The translations under genes and the position numbers were made by a program. Below the pieces are notes generated by a model. It worked only from the letters and a program-made list of their open reading frames with translations, made no database searches and was not told where the DNA came from. DNA of 42,648 bases from Hyphomonadaceae bacterium. GTDB lineage: Bacteria > Pseudomonadota > Alphaproteobacteria > Caulobacterales > Aquidulcibacteraceae. The stretch covers positions 1-42,648 of the forward strand of contig JAJTGP010000036.1 of assembly GCA_021299265.1 (NCBI GenBank). Direction: 5' to 3'. Shown one piece after another: positions 35,216 through 42,110 of this stretch (positions within the stretch are counted from its first letter, which is position 1; each line of letters starts with the position of its first letter).

Positions 35216-36415
35216 GTGTTTGGAATCAAACGATCACTCAAACGCGAGGATGTGTTAAAAATTCTCGATACCATGCGCGCCTCAGACGGCTTAAGCCTTG
35301 TTCATAAAGGACTTATTGAAGACGTACGCGTCTCCGAGGGGGGCGATGTGCTGGCAACAATTTCAGTGCCAAAAGGTGAAGAAAGTGCAGCTAGCCAGTG
35401 GCAACAGGCCGCGACAGCCGCCATCAAGGGTCTACCCGGTGCCGGAAAGGTTACTGTGGTGATGACAGCCCATGTCGGACCTACGCAAAACCCACCAACG
35501 ACCGACGCGCCGCCAGCTGGCCAACAGCGCGTTCGCAAGGGTGCTAAACTAACCGAGGCAGCCCTCGCCCAAGGCGTCGCCCAAGCGCCGCCCGTGAAAG
35601 CTGGCATTCCCGGCATTACAGCCATATTGGCGGTCGCGTCAGCCAAGGGCGGGGTCGGCAAATCCACCGTGGCGGTCAATTTAGCGGCAGCCCTGTCCGC
35701 TTTGGGTCTGCGCGTTGGCTTGCTGGATGTCGACATTTACGGTCCCTCCATTCCCACCATGATGGGCACCGTCTCGGCTGAGCCAGAAGTAGGCGAGGAC
35801 AAGAAGCTTCTGCCTGTTATGGCTTACGGTCTCAAGACCATGTCGATTGGCTATTTGGTTGATGGTGATTCGCCGATGATCTGGCGTGGTCCAATCGTCA
35901 CCAGCGCGATCCGGCAATTGCTGGAAGACGTGACCTGGGGCACTGCGGAGGAACCGTTGGACGTTCTGGTGATGGACACCCCGCCGGGCACCGGCGACGC
36001 ACAATTGGCTTTGGCACAACGCGTACCCTTGAATGCGGCCGTCATCGTCTCGACGCCGCAGGAAGTAGCCTTGGCCGATGTACGACGCGGCGCGGGCATG
36101 TTCGCGAAGACCCATGTCCCAGTTCTGGGAGTTATTGAGAATATGGCGTGGTTAACCCAACAGGACGGCAGTCGCCTGTATGTGTTTGGGGAAGGCGGCG
36201 CGAAGCGCACGGCAGAGGCTTTGGGCTTGCCGTTTTTGGGCGAGATTCCTTTAGAAATGGGCATACGGGAAAGCGGCGATGGCGGCGTACCCTATGTGGT
36301 TGCTGCCCCCGGTAGTGAGACAGCCAATGCCTTCCTCTCGATTGCCGCCCATATTTATGATGGCCTGCTGCATCAAGAGATTAAGCCACCCCCAGCCATC
36401 AGCTTTGTGGCCTAA
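35216..36415 (+). CDS. Mrp/ApbC-family P-loop ATPase (cysteine-free)
   Basis: A 399-residue protein with an N-terminal MIP18-like (DUF59) domain at about 8-90, then a linker rich in Pro/Ala, then the Mrp ATPase from about 138. It has the deviant Walker A SAKGGVGKST, DVDIYGPSIPTMMG and VMDTPPGTGDAQL. Family members carry and transfer [4Fe-4S] clusters, usually bridged by a C-terminal CxxC. Here the corresponding stretch reads ENMAWLTQQDGSRLYVFG and the whole protein contains no cysteine. Start is GTG at 35216. It converges with the LysR gene, overlapping 4 nt at the stops. Confidence 0.88.
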   Translation: MFGIKRSLKREDVLKILDTMRASDGLSLVHKGLIEDVRVSEGGDVLATISVPKGEESAASQWQQAATAAIKGLPGAGKVTVVMTAHVGPTQNPPTTDAPPAGQQRVRKGAKLTEAALAQGVAQAPPVKAGIPGITAILAVASAKGGVGKSTVAVNLAAALSALGLRVGLLDVDIYGPSIPTMMGTVSAEPEVGEDKKLLPVMAYGLKTMSIGYLVDGDSPMIWRGPIVTSAIRQLLEDVTWGTAEEPLDVLVMDTPPGTGDAQLALAQRVPLNAAVIVSTPQEVALADVRRGAGMFAKTHVPVLGVIENMAWLTQQDGSRLYVFGEGGAKRTAEALGLPFLGEIPLEMGIRESGDGGVPYVVAAPGSETANAFLSIAAHIYDGLLHQEIKPPPAISFVA

Positions 36416-37323
36416 GGGTCGAGGATTTCTTCTTTGAAGCAGGTGACGATCCAATCGCGGACGAGTTGCAAGCGCGGATTGGTCTTGGTGTCGCGATGAA
36501 ACACCAGCCATGGCTGGCGCTCCGGCATAGCCCGATGCGGGACCTCTATCAGTCCGGCCTTGCGCGCGGCAAAAGCTGGCAAGGGCGCAATGCCAACGCC
36601 CTCAACCGCCGCATTGAGGAGCGCGCGCACGCTGGATGAGGAAAGGCGGATGCTTGCTTCTAAGCCTTGCGCTTTCAACCAAGTGTTTTCGGCAATCTCG
36701 CCATACTGACGGTCCAGCCAAACGAGATACTCATCCGACAAGACCAAGCGGTCTAAGTCCCTTCCTTTCAGATAGTCGGGCGACGCAAACAGGCCCAACC
36801 GGATCACGGGCAAGCGGCGCGCGATGAGTGTTTCTTCTGCCGGTCGTACCATCCGGATCGCCACATCTGTGCGCCCTGCATTCAGATTGGCAATGTCGTT
36901 TGAGACTTCCAAATCAATGCTGATCGACGGGTCTTGCGCACGAAGACGGTCCAATCGCGGGGCCAAGACATCCGCAATAACGGACTCGGTCGCTGAGATG
37001 CGCACCGCCGGCAGATTGGGTCCCTCCTGCAAAGCGCGCGCACGACGGGCAATTTGGCTCAACTGGCGGGCCCCCGGTTCGGCCACTTGCAAGATCGCGT
37101 GCCCGGCCTCTGTCAAACGTGCGCCGCGCGGACCACGTTGCAGCAGTTTCAAGGCCAGCTGCGTCTCCAGCCCGTCGATCCGGCGGCTGATCGTTGGGAT
37201 CGACATGCCCAATTCGTCAGCGGCTTCCGACAGAGAGCCGCGCCGCGCCACCGCCACAAAACAACGGATCGCGTCCCAATCTATCGCCTGCTCATTTATC
37301 ATTTTTGAAAATCCATTTTCCAT
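36412..37323 (-). CDS. LysR-family transcriptional regulator
   Basis: A 303-residue LysR regulator. The winged helix-turn-helix covers about residues 14-72 (WDAIRCFVAVARRGSLSEAADELGMSIPTISRRIDGLE). The effector domain begins near 100 and resembles that of regulators in the subgroup with RLPVIRLGLFASPDYL. The ATG at 37323 lies 12 nt from the TetR-type operator at 37336-37353; an ATG at 37302 is an alternative start. LysR proteins usually control the divergent gene, here the YdhR-like/hydrolase operon. Confidence 0.9.
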   Translation of the reverse strand: MENGFSKMINEQAIDWDAIRCFVAVARRGSLSEAADELGMSIPTISRRIDGLETQLALKLLQRGPRGARLTEAGHAILQVAEPGARQLSQIARRARALQEGPNLPAVRISATESVIADVLAPRLDRLRAQDPSISIDLEVSNDIANLNAGRTDVAIRMVRPAEETLIARRLPVIRLGLFASPDYLKGRDLDRLVLSDEYLVWLDRQYGEIAENTWLKAQGLEASIRLSSSSVRALLNAAVEGVGIAPLPAFAARKAGLIEVPHRAMPERQPWLVFHRDTKTNPRLQLVRDWIVTCFKEEILDP

Positions 37324-37335
37324 TTTTAGGTCTAG

Positions 37336-37353
37336 CTAGACCGATCGGTCAAG
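37336..37353. promoter_or_regulatory. TetR-type operator, near copy of the palindrome at 22277
   Basis: CTAGACCGATCGGTCAAG matches the 22277-22294 palindrome at 15 of 18 positions and has a perfect 12-bp core (GACCGATCGGTC). An extra half-site CGGTCTA lies at 37374-37380. It sits between the divergent LysR gene and the YdhR-like operon. Confidence 0.7.
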
Positions 37354-37405
37354 CCCTATTTGGGGCCAACGGGCGGTCTATTCCCCCGGGAAGAGGAAAC
37401 TGAAG

Positions 37406-38119
37406 ATGAAACTATTTCTCTCATTGCTCGCACTCAGTGCGTTGATCGGACTGGGGGCTTGGTTCGGGCTGGCCCCACAACGCGCCACCGCCAAAGCCGC
37501 CCAAACCAAAGTTGCGGTCTATGTATCCATTGCGCGCCCGGCAGGGGTGAGTGATGAAGCCCTAAATGCTGAATTCACCCGAGCCATCCCCATTTACGCT
37601 AAAGTCCCGGGCCTTGAGCGTAAGTATTTCACCTACAGCCAAACCGGTTTTGGCGGTCTTTATCTGTTCGATAGTGAGGCCTCGGCCAAAGCCCATTTCG
37701 ATGCTGCTTGGCTGCAACGGGTTGAAAAGACCTATGGCGTCAAGGCGAGCCCCGTCTATTTCTCCGTCCCCGAAGTCACCGCTGGTGCAGCGCAAGTCGC
37801 ACCATCAGCCGCCAATGTCGCGACGATTGTTGAGATCAAGACCCCTTGGTATGGCACGGACGGTCTGGTGAGGAAGGGTCTGAGAGACGCTATCCCAACT
37901 TATGCCGCCACACCGCACCTGATCTATAAATACTTCACCCAAGGTGCCGACCGCAGCTTTGGCGGCATTTATCTCTGGGAAGATCAGGCCAGTGCTGAGG
38001 CCCATTTCGGCCCAGCTTGGCACGCCCGCGTGACCAAAAAATACGGCCACGATGGCGTCGTCACCTTCCTCAAAGCCCCGGTCAGCATGATCCAACCAGC
38101 CAAAGCGGAGACGCCTTAA
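37406..38119 (+). CDS. membrane-anchored or exported protein with two YdhR-like domains
   Basis: A 237-residue protein with an N-terminal signal peptide or anchor (MKLFLSLLALSALIGLGAWF). Two tandem copies of a YdhR/dimeric alpha-beta barrel-like domain follow (about 36-118 and 135-225). The copies share the pattern IPIYAKVPGLERKYFTYSQTGFGGLYLFDSEASAKAHF versus IPTYAATPHLIYKYFTQGADRSFGGIYLWEDQASAEAHF. YdhR-type proteins are putative monooxygenases or ligand-binding proteins that normally work as dimers; the duplication would make an internal dimer. GAGGAAAC precedes the ATG. It is 1 nt from the hydrolase gene. Confidence 0.72.
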   Translation: MKLFLSLLALSALIGLGAWFGLAPQRATAKAAQTKVAVYVSIARPAGVSDEALNAEFTRAIPIYAKVPGLERKYFTYSQTGFGGLYLFDSEASAKAHFDAAWLQRVEKTYGVKASPVYFSVPEVTAGAAQVAPSAANVATIVEIKTPWYGTDGLVRKGLRDAIPTYAATPHLIYKYFTQGADRSFGGIYLWEDQASAEAHFGPAWHARVTKKYGHDGVVTFLKAPVSMIQPAKAETP

Positions 38120-38120
38120 C

Positions 38121-39026
38121 ATGAAAGCAATACGCGAACTTGGAACCAAGCTCGATACCTGGGGTGGCCGTCGCAAGATGGCCACCTTTAGAGCTGGATG
38201 GGCGGCCCATACCTCGCCCGAGATTGGCTTTTATACGACGCCGCTGACCCAGTATCGATACCGGGTGCGGGGTAGCGGTCCGACTTTGGTCTTCTCCGCT
38301 GACCCGCCGATGACCTTGGAAAACTACGATGCGCTGTTGGACGCCTTTAGCCCGCATTTCCGCGTCATCATCTTCGAACTGCCCGCCATGGGGTTCAGTG
38401 CGGTTGATCCGAGCTATCGGTTTGACTTTTACCAGACCAATGACGACGTCGCCCGCTTTTTGAAAGATATCGCAGGCGACGGCGCTATCCTCGCCTTTTC
38501 CTGCGTTGCAAGCCTATGTGCGATTGATCTGGCCTGCAGACGGCCTGAACTGGTGTCACGCCTCGCGCTGTTACAAGCGGGTGATGTGGCGGCCTTTGCC
38601 GCGTGGAAGGCTGGTCGTGACCCAAAGGGCATTTTGGCTCGCCCCTTCCTCGGCCAATGGGTGATGAAGCAGCTGGCACCCAAACGTATGCCAGACTGGT
38701 ATCGCCTGTCCGTTGGTCGCAAAGAGATGCAGGACGAGCTAGTCGCTTGTGCCTGCCGGTCGTTTGAGCATGGAGCGATGTGGTCGCTTGCCAGCGCCTA
38801 TCAGCTCTATATGGACCCATCGATCCGCCTCGACAAACCTAAGCAGCCCTTATTGGCTTTTTGGGGTGAGGCCGACAAAAGCCACCCCAAAAGCAATGCC
38901 GACAGTCCAAAGCGATTGGCCGATCACGTCGATTACATCAGCTATTCAGCCCTTGGCCACACGCCAGAGCTGGAAGACCCTGCGCGGGTTTGTCGCGATC
39001 TCTTGGCTTGGCTGAAACAGGATTAG
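38121..39026 (+). CDS. alpha/beta-hydrolase-fold protein
   Basis: A 301-residue alpha/beta hydrolase. The sequence shows YRVRGSGPTLVFSADPPMTLENYDALL, the oxyanion-side FELPAMGFS, an acid in FWGEADKSHP (near 250) and the catalytic histidine in ALGHTPELEDP (near 280). The nucleophile elbow reads AFSCVAS rather than GxSxG, so the serine is present but in an atypical setting. The substrate is unknown. It starts 1 nt after the YdhR-like stop and is therefore its operon partner, behind the TetR-type operator. Confidence 0.82.
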   Translation: MKAIRELGTKLDTWGGRRKMATFRAGWAAHTSPEIGFYTTPLTQYRYRVRGSGPTLVFSADPPMTLENYDALLDAFSPHFRVIIFELPAMGFSAVDPSYRFDFYQTNDDVARFLKDIAGDGAILAFSCVASLCAIDLACRRPELVSRLALLQAGDVAAFAAWKAGRDPKGILARPFLGQWVMKQLAPKRMPDWYRLSVGRKEMQDELVACACRSFEHGAMWSLASAYQLYMDPSIRLDKPKQPLLAFWGEADKSHPKSNADSPKRLADHVDYISYSALGHTPELEDPARVCRDLLAWLKQD

Positions 39027-39070
39027 CCGTTGGATTGGACGTCGCCCTTCCCATCCCGTCAAAGAGGGCC

Positions 39071-39076
39071 TATATT
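39071..39076 (+). promoter_or_regulatory. candidate -10 element of ssrA
   Basis: TATATT lies about 6 nt upstream of the likely 5' end of the acceptor piece. No good -35 hexamer is seen 17 nt upstream. Confidence 0.45.
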
Positions 39077-39081
39077 AGTCA

Positions 39082-39400
39082 GGTCCGGTTCGCCGGACTA
39101 TGGTGATAAACGTGCGTGAAATAAGCAGGCCGGACCGGGGTGCGATTCCCCGCGGCTCCACCAAGCTCTCTGCGTGTATCGACGCGAGTGTGGGGCCGAT
39201 CAGGATCGACGGATGTGTAAAGACGTTACTTTTACCCGCGTGGGCTTCGTCAACCGCCCATTTTCACAAATGCAAACGATAACTTTGCACAGGAAGTCCG
39301 TTTGGCTGCGTAATGCGGTCTGATTGACATCCGACTAAGTCCCAAGGCTTCGGCCGAAGGCGGGGCACGGAGGGGGGCCCGGCAACAGCAACCCCCTCCA
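39082..39400 (+). ncRNA. ssrA: transfer-messenger RNA, circularly permuted two-piece form
   Basis: Order is acceptor piece, spacer, coding piece, the permuted arrangement of alphaproteobacteria. The acceptor piece (about 39082-39163) ends with the T-arm GGGGTGCGATTCCCC and GCGGCTCCACCA. A 28-nt spacer (39164-39191) forms a small hairpin. The coding piece begins at 39192 with GGGGCCGATCAGGATCGACG, matching the canonical tmRNA 5' end, and its GGGGCCG pairs with CGGCTCC of the acceptor stem. The tag frame GCA at 39272 to TAA at 39311-39313 encodes ANDNFAQEVRLAA (plus the charged alanine). Pseudoknot-like hairpins follow. The 3' end near 39400 is approximate. It rescues stalled ribosomes. Confidence 0.95.
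39369..39399 (+). terminator. terminator-like hairpin at the 3' end of ssrA
   Basis: GGAGGGGG (39369-39376) pairs with CCCCCTCC (39392-39399), with a 15-nt loop, then ACTTTTC. It may be part of the coding piece's pseudoknot region and/or the terminator. Confidence 0.6.
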
Positions 39401-39438
39401 CTTTTCAAGCAAAACACAATCAAGTGACGCACTGCGGG

Positions 39439-40092
39439 TCATGCCGCTTGCTGCAACCGCTCATTCTGACAGGCTACTAGGCCATCCAGTAATATGCCCC
39501 GAAGTGCATCGGCCGCTTGTATCTTGGGCTGCCAGGTGCGCTCTAAGTCTTGCAGCAAGACACCGCTAATCGGGTCCTCGGCATGCAAGCGCATGTTGAC
39601 GTCGTCGAACTCAATTCCCGCGACGCCACGCTGCTTCTCCAGATAGGCGCGCTGCAGGGCAAATTGGGCTTGATAGGCCTCAATAAAAGCATTCAAGCGG
39701 GCGTCGCGGATCAAAGGTTCAAACTGCTGGATTTTGGCTGGGGGCCAAGACAGGTCATAATTTTGCTTTGGGTCTTCCAAGAACGTGGTGGTTCCCTGCC
39801 CCCAACCCGTTTGCATATGCGGCGTGATGTCTAGCAATTGACCATCCGCCTGCTGCCACACAGCGTGGTGCCACGCCAAGAGGGTTAGCGCTGCAATCTC
39901 GACCACCAGCCAGCCGAATCGAATTCGCCCGCCAGACTCGGCGACACAATCGCGCACGTTCCAATAACAGCGGCCAGGCCTTGCCCAGACAGCAGGGTGG
40001 CGTGGCACAAAGTGCAAATCGACGGCCGATAGCTTTGCCCTTAGAGCCTCTAGGCCATGCGTGCCTTGGACTGCATCTGCTTGGATCAACAT
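39439..40092 (-). CDS. hypothetical protein with a conserved Cys/His/Asp-type motif
   Basis: A 217-residue soluble protein of unknown function. The segment PGRCYWNVRDCVAESGGRIRFGWLVVE (about residues 39-65) and HHAVWQQADGQLLDITPHM shortly after form a pattern that I recall in uncharacterised bacterial proteins, with spaced Cys, His and Asp that could be a papain-like catalytic arrangement. This is a guess. The C-terminal half is helical (FIEAYQAQFALQRAYLEKQ). The start is uncertain: ATG 40092 has GGAG 13 nt upstream; a TTG at 40131 extends it by 13 residues. It lies between ssrA and sspB but faces away. Confidence 0.6.
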   Translation of the reverse strand: MLIQADAVQGTHGLEALRAKLSAVDLHFVPRHPAVWARPGRCYWNVRDCVAESGGRIRFGWLVVEIAALTLLAWHHAVWQQADGQLLDITPHMQTGWGQGTTTFLEDPKQNYDLSWPPAKIQQFEPLIRDARLNAFIEAYQAQFALQRAYLEKQRGVAGIEFDDVNMRLHAEDPISGVLLQDLERTWQPKIQAADALRGILLDGLVACQNERLQQAA

Positions 40093-40470
40093 AGAGCCAG
40101 CAATCTCCACAAAGGATTTACTCACAATCAATCACGCATACGGAGCATTATAAAATCTACCTAAACTGTAACCAAAGGGTAAATATCAAGGTATTGTTGA
40201 GCCCTAGATCGATAGATCATTCAATAAATATATATATTTTGTTGTATCGCTTTAAAAATTATCGGTGTTTCACTTTATGCTTCACGTCACCCCAAAAAAT
40301 TCTACCGGAACGATTGGTCCTCGGCTTCGTTCAACACGTAGATCATGACTCGCCCATTGGGTGCTAAGGTTCGCTTGGACACCGAAGTCGATTGCGCGCG
40401 GGCAAAAGCAGGATTAAGAAGACTGTCATAATCATAACGCCAGAAATGGCCAAAGCAGGAGACGGCCCCG
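40093..40470. other. AT-rich divergent intergenic region before sspB
   Basis: Strikingly AT-rich compared with its flanks, especially 40140-40260 (ATAAATATATATATTTTG). On the minus strand TTGGTT (40175-40170), a 17-nt spacer and TATAAT (40152-40147) form a good sigma-70-type promoter for the hypothetical gene. No gene is supported here. Confidence 0.6.
40147..40175 (-). promoter_or_regulatory. sigma-70-type promoter, TTGGTT-N17-TATAAT
   Basis: A perfect -10 hexamer with optimal spacing, pointing at the hypothetical gene ending at 39439. Transcription would start near 40140, only about 9 nt before the TTG candidate start, which favours the ATG at 40092. Confidence 0.6.
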
Positions 40471-40947
40471 ATGTCGGAAGACCTCATCGGCTATGCAAAG
40501 CTAACCCAAGACGCCCTGCGTGGCGTTGTGCGCGACGCAATTAAGGTTGCTTTGACGGGCCTGCCTGCTGACCACCATTTCTACATAAGCTTCCGTACCC
40601 GCGCTCGCGGCGTGCAAGTTGCCCAATATTTGGCGTCGAAATATCCTGACGAGATGACCATTGTAATCCAGCACCAATATGAAGGGCTGGAAGTGCGCGA
40701 TGACTGGTTTGCCATCACTTTGCACTTTGGCGGCGTGCCGCAACGCATTGTGATTCCCTTTGCCGCCATCACCCGTTTCTATGACCCATCGGTGCGCTTC
40801 GCTTTGCCATTTGACGTGGTCGACGATCTCTCGCCGGATGCTGACATGGACGATGATGTGTTGGAAACAGAAGTCGAAGATACAGTCGTCAAAACGCCAA
40901 CAACTGGGGCTGTCGTCAGCCTCGATGCCTTCCGGCGTAAGAAGTGA
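40471..40947 (+). CDS. sspB: SspB, ClpXP adaptor for ssrA-tagged proteins (alpha type)
   Basis: A 158-residue alpha-type SspB. It begins MSEDLIGYAKLTQDALRGVVRDAI, with the substrate-binding beta domain including HHFYISFRTRARGV, YPDEMTIVIQHQYEGLEV and FAITLHFGGVPQRIVIPFAAITRFYDPSV. An acidic linker leads to GAVVSLDAFRRKK, the ClpX-docking tail. It tethers tmRNA-tagged proteins to ClpXP. GGAGAC lies 8 nt upstream of the ATG at 40471. Its stop overlaps the thioesterase GTG by 4 nt. Confidence 0.95.
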   Translation: MSEDLIGYAKLTQDALRGVVRDAIKVALTGLPADHHFYISFRTRARGVQVAQYLASKYPDEMTIVIQHQYEGLEVRDDWFAITLHFGGVPQRIVIPFAAITRFYDPSVRFALPFDVVDDLSPDADMDDDVLETEVEDTVVKTPTTGAVVSLDAFRRKK

Positions 40948-41414
40948 GCGCAGAGACCAGCCCGGCCCGCACCGACGCGGAAGTTCTGGCCAAATTCACC
41001 CAAGCTAAATCTCGACCGGCCTGTTCCGACACGCTGGGACTTGAAGTTCTGTCGATTGACCAGGCTGCAGGGCGCATACGGATCAAAATGCTCGGTCAAG
41101 CCGCATGGTGTAATCCACGCGGCGCGTTGCAAGGTGGCTTTGTTACGGCCATGTTGGATGAAGCCATGGCCATTGCAGGTATCGTTGCCGGGCAAATGGC
41201 CTTTGCCGTCCCAACCTTAGAGCTGAAAACGACTTTCTTACGTCCCTGCCCGGCAGGTCCAGTCGAAGCTGAAGGCCGCGTCGTCAAATGGGGCAATAAA
41301 GCTGCCTTCTTAGAGGCTGATTTGTTTGATGCAGATGGCAAACTCGTCGCACGCGCTACCTCAACCGTCCTGCCGACGCCTTTGCCAGCCCGCCATCCAC
41401 GGGCCGATGGCTAG
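40944..41414 (+). CDS. PaaI-type hotdog-fold thioesterase
   Basis: A 156-residue hotdog protein with a 4_HBT/PaaI core: CNPRGALQGGFVTAMLDEAMAIAG (about residues 52-75, QGG and D in the positions of the catalytic helix), then VPTLELKTTFLRPCPAGPVEAEGRVVKWGNKAAFLEADLFDADGKLVARATSTVLPT. It should act on an acyl- or aryl-CoA. It starts with GTG overlapping the sspB stop (GTGA), so it is translationally coupled to sspB, though no functional link is known. It converges with hisG with a 4-nt overlap. Confidence 0.87.
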   Translation: MSAETSPARTDAEVLAKFTQAKSRPACSDTLGLEVLSIDQAAGRIRIKMLGQAAWCNPRGALQGGFVTAMLDEAMAIAGIVAGQMAFAVPTLELKTTFLRPCPAGPVEAEGRVVKWGNKAAFLEADLFDADGKLVARATSTVLPTPLPARHPRADG

Positions 41415-42109
41415 GCCAGCTCCAACCGCTTAAACAGATGCGCGGCACTTGCCCGCGTCGCCTCATTCCAATCGGCAAGCTTGGACTTCATCAGGCAAGA
41501 TTCGCTTTTCAAAATCACACCGTCATCCAAAATCTTCAATGCGTTGGCCGTCAGAGTTGCACCGGAGGTGGTGATATCGACGATGGCTTCGGCAATACCC
41601 GCAGCAGGTGCGCCTTCAGTGGCCCCGGCACTATCAACGATGCGGTGATCGGCAACATGATGGTCGCGCATGAATTGTGCCGTGAGGCGGGTAAATTTCG
41701 TGGCGATGCGGAACCGCCGCCCGGTCTGACGGCGCATGTCGGTGGCCACTTCGGCGAGGTCTGCCATGGTCTCCACATCGATCCAGCCATTGGGCACAGC
41801 AACCACCACATCTGCCCGACCAAAGCCTAAGCGGGCTTCGATGGTCAGGCGCGCATCCACATCGCCAGCGGCTTCGCGCACAATGTCTTCGCCCGTAATG
41901 CCAAGGTGAATATCCCCCGCCAACAAGGCTTTGCCGATTTCACTGGCTGAAGCCAAGCGGATCTGCACATCGTCAAACCCGTCCAGCGTCGCACTATAGC
42001 CGCGCTCACCCCCTGTTTGACGCACAACCAAGCCCTTCTTGGCCAGCCACGCTTCGCATTGTTCTTTCAATCGCCCTTTTGAAGGTAGCGCCAAGATCAA
42101 GCTTGCCAT
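41411..42109 (-). CDS. hisG: ATP phosphoribosyltransferase catalytic subunit, short form
   Basis: A 232-residue HisG starting MASLILALPSKGRLKEQCEAWL. It has the LGITGEDIVREA region and the PRPP-binding loop IVDSAGATEGAPAAGIAEAIVDITTSGATL. It joins ATP and PRPP in the first step of histidine synthesis. The length is that of the short HisG form, which lacks the C-terminal regulatory domain and needs HisZ. ATG 42109 is chosen over a TTG at 42124 because GGAGGG precedes it. It overlaps the hisZ end slightly on the same strand. Confidence 0.95.
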   Translation of the reverse strand: MASLILALPSKGRLKEQCEAWLAKKGLVVRQTGGERGYSATLDGFDDVQIRLASASEIGKALLAGDIHLGITGEDIVREAAGDVDARLTIEARLGFGRADVVVAVPNGWIDVETMADLAEVATDMRRQTGRRFRIATKFTRLTAQFMRDHHVADHRIVDSAGATEGAPAAGIAEAIVDITTSGATLTANALKILDDGVILKSESCLMKSKLADWNEATRASAAHLFKRLELA

Positions 42110-42110
42110 C

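Noticed and set aside
39100-39282. Short protein-coding ORF in the tmRNA region
   Set aside because: The DNA is explained by the tmRNA pieces and tag frame.
40302-40487. 61-residue minus-strand ORF between the unknown gene and sspB
   Set aside because: No recognisable motif, no clear ribosome-binding site, and it overlaps the start of sspB.
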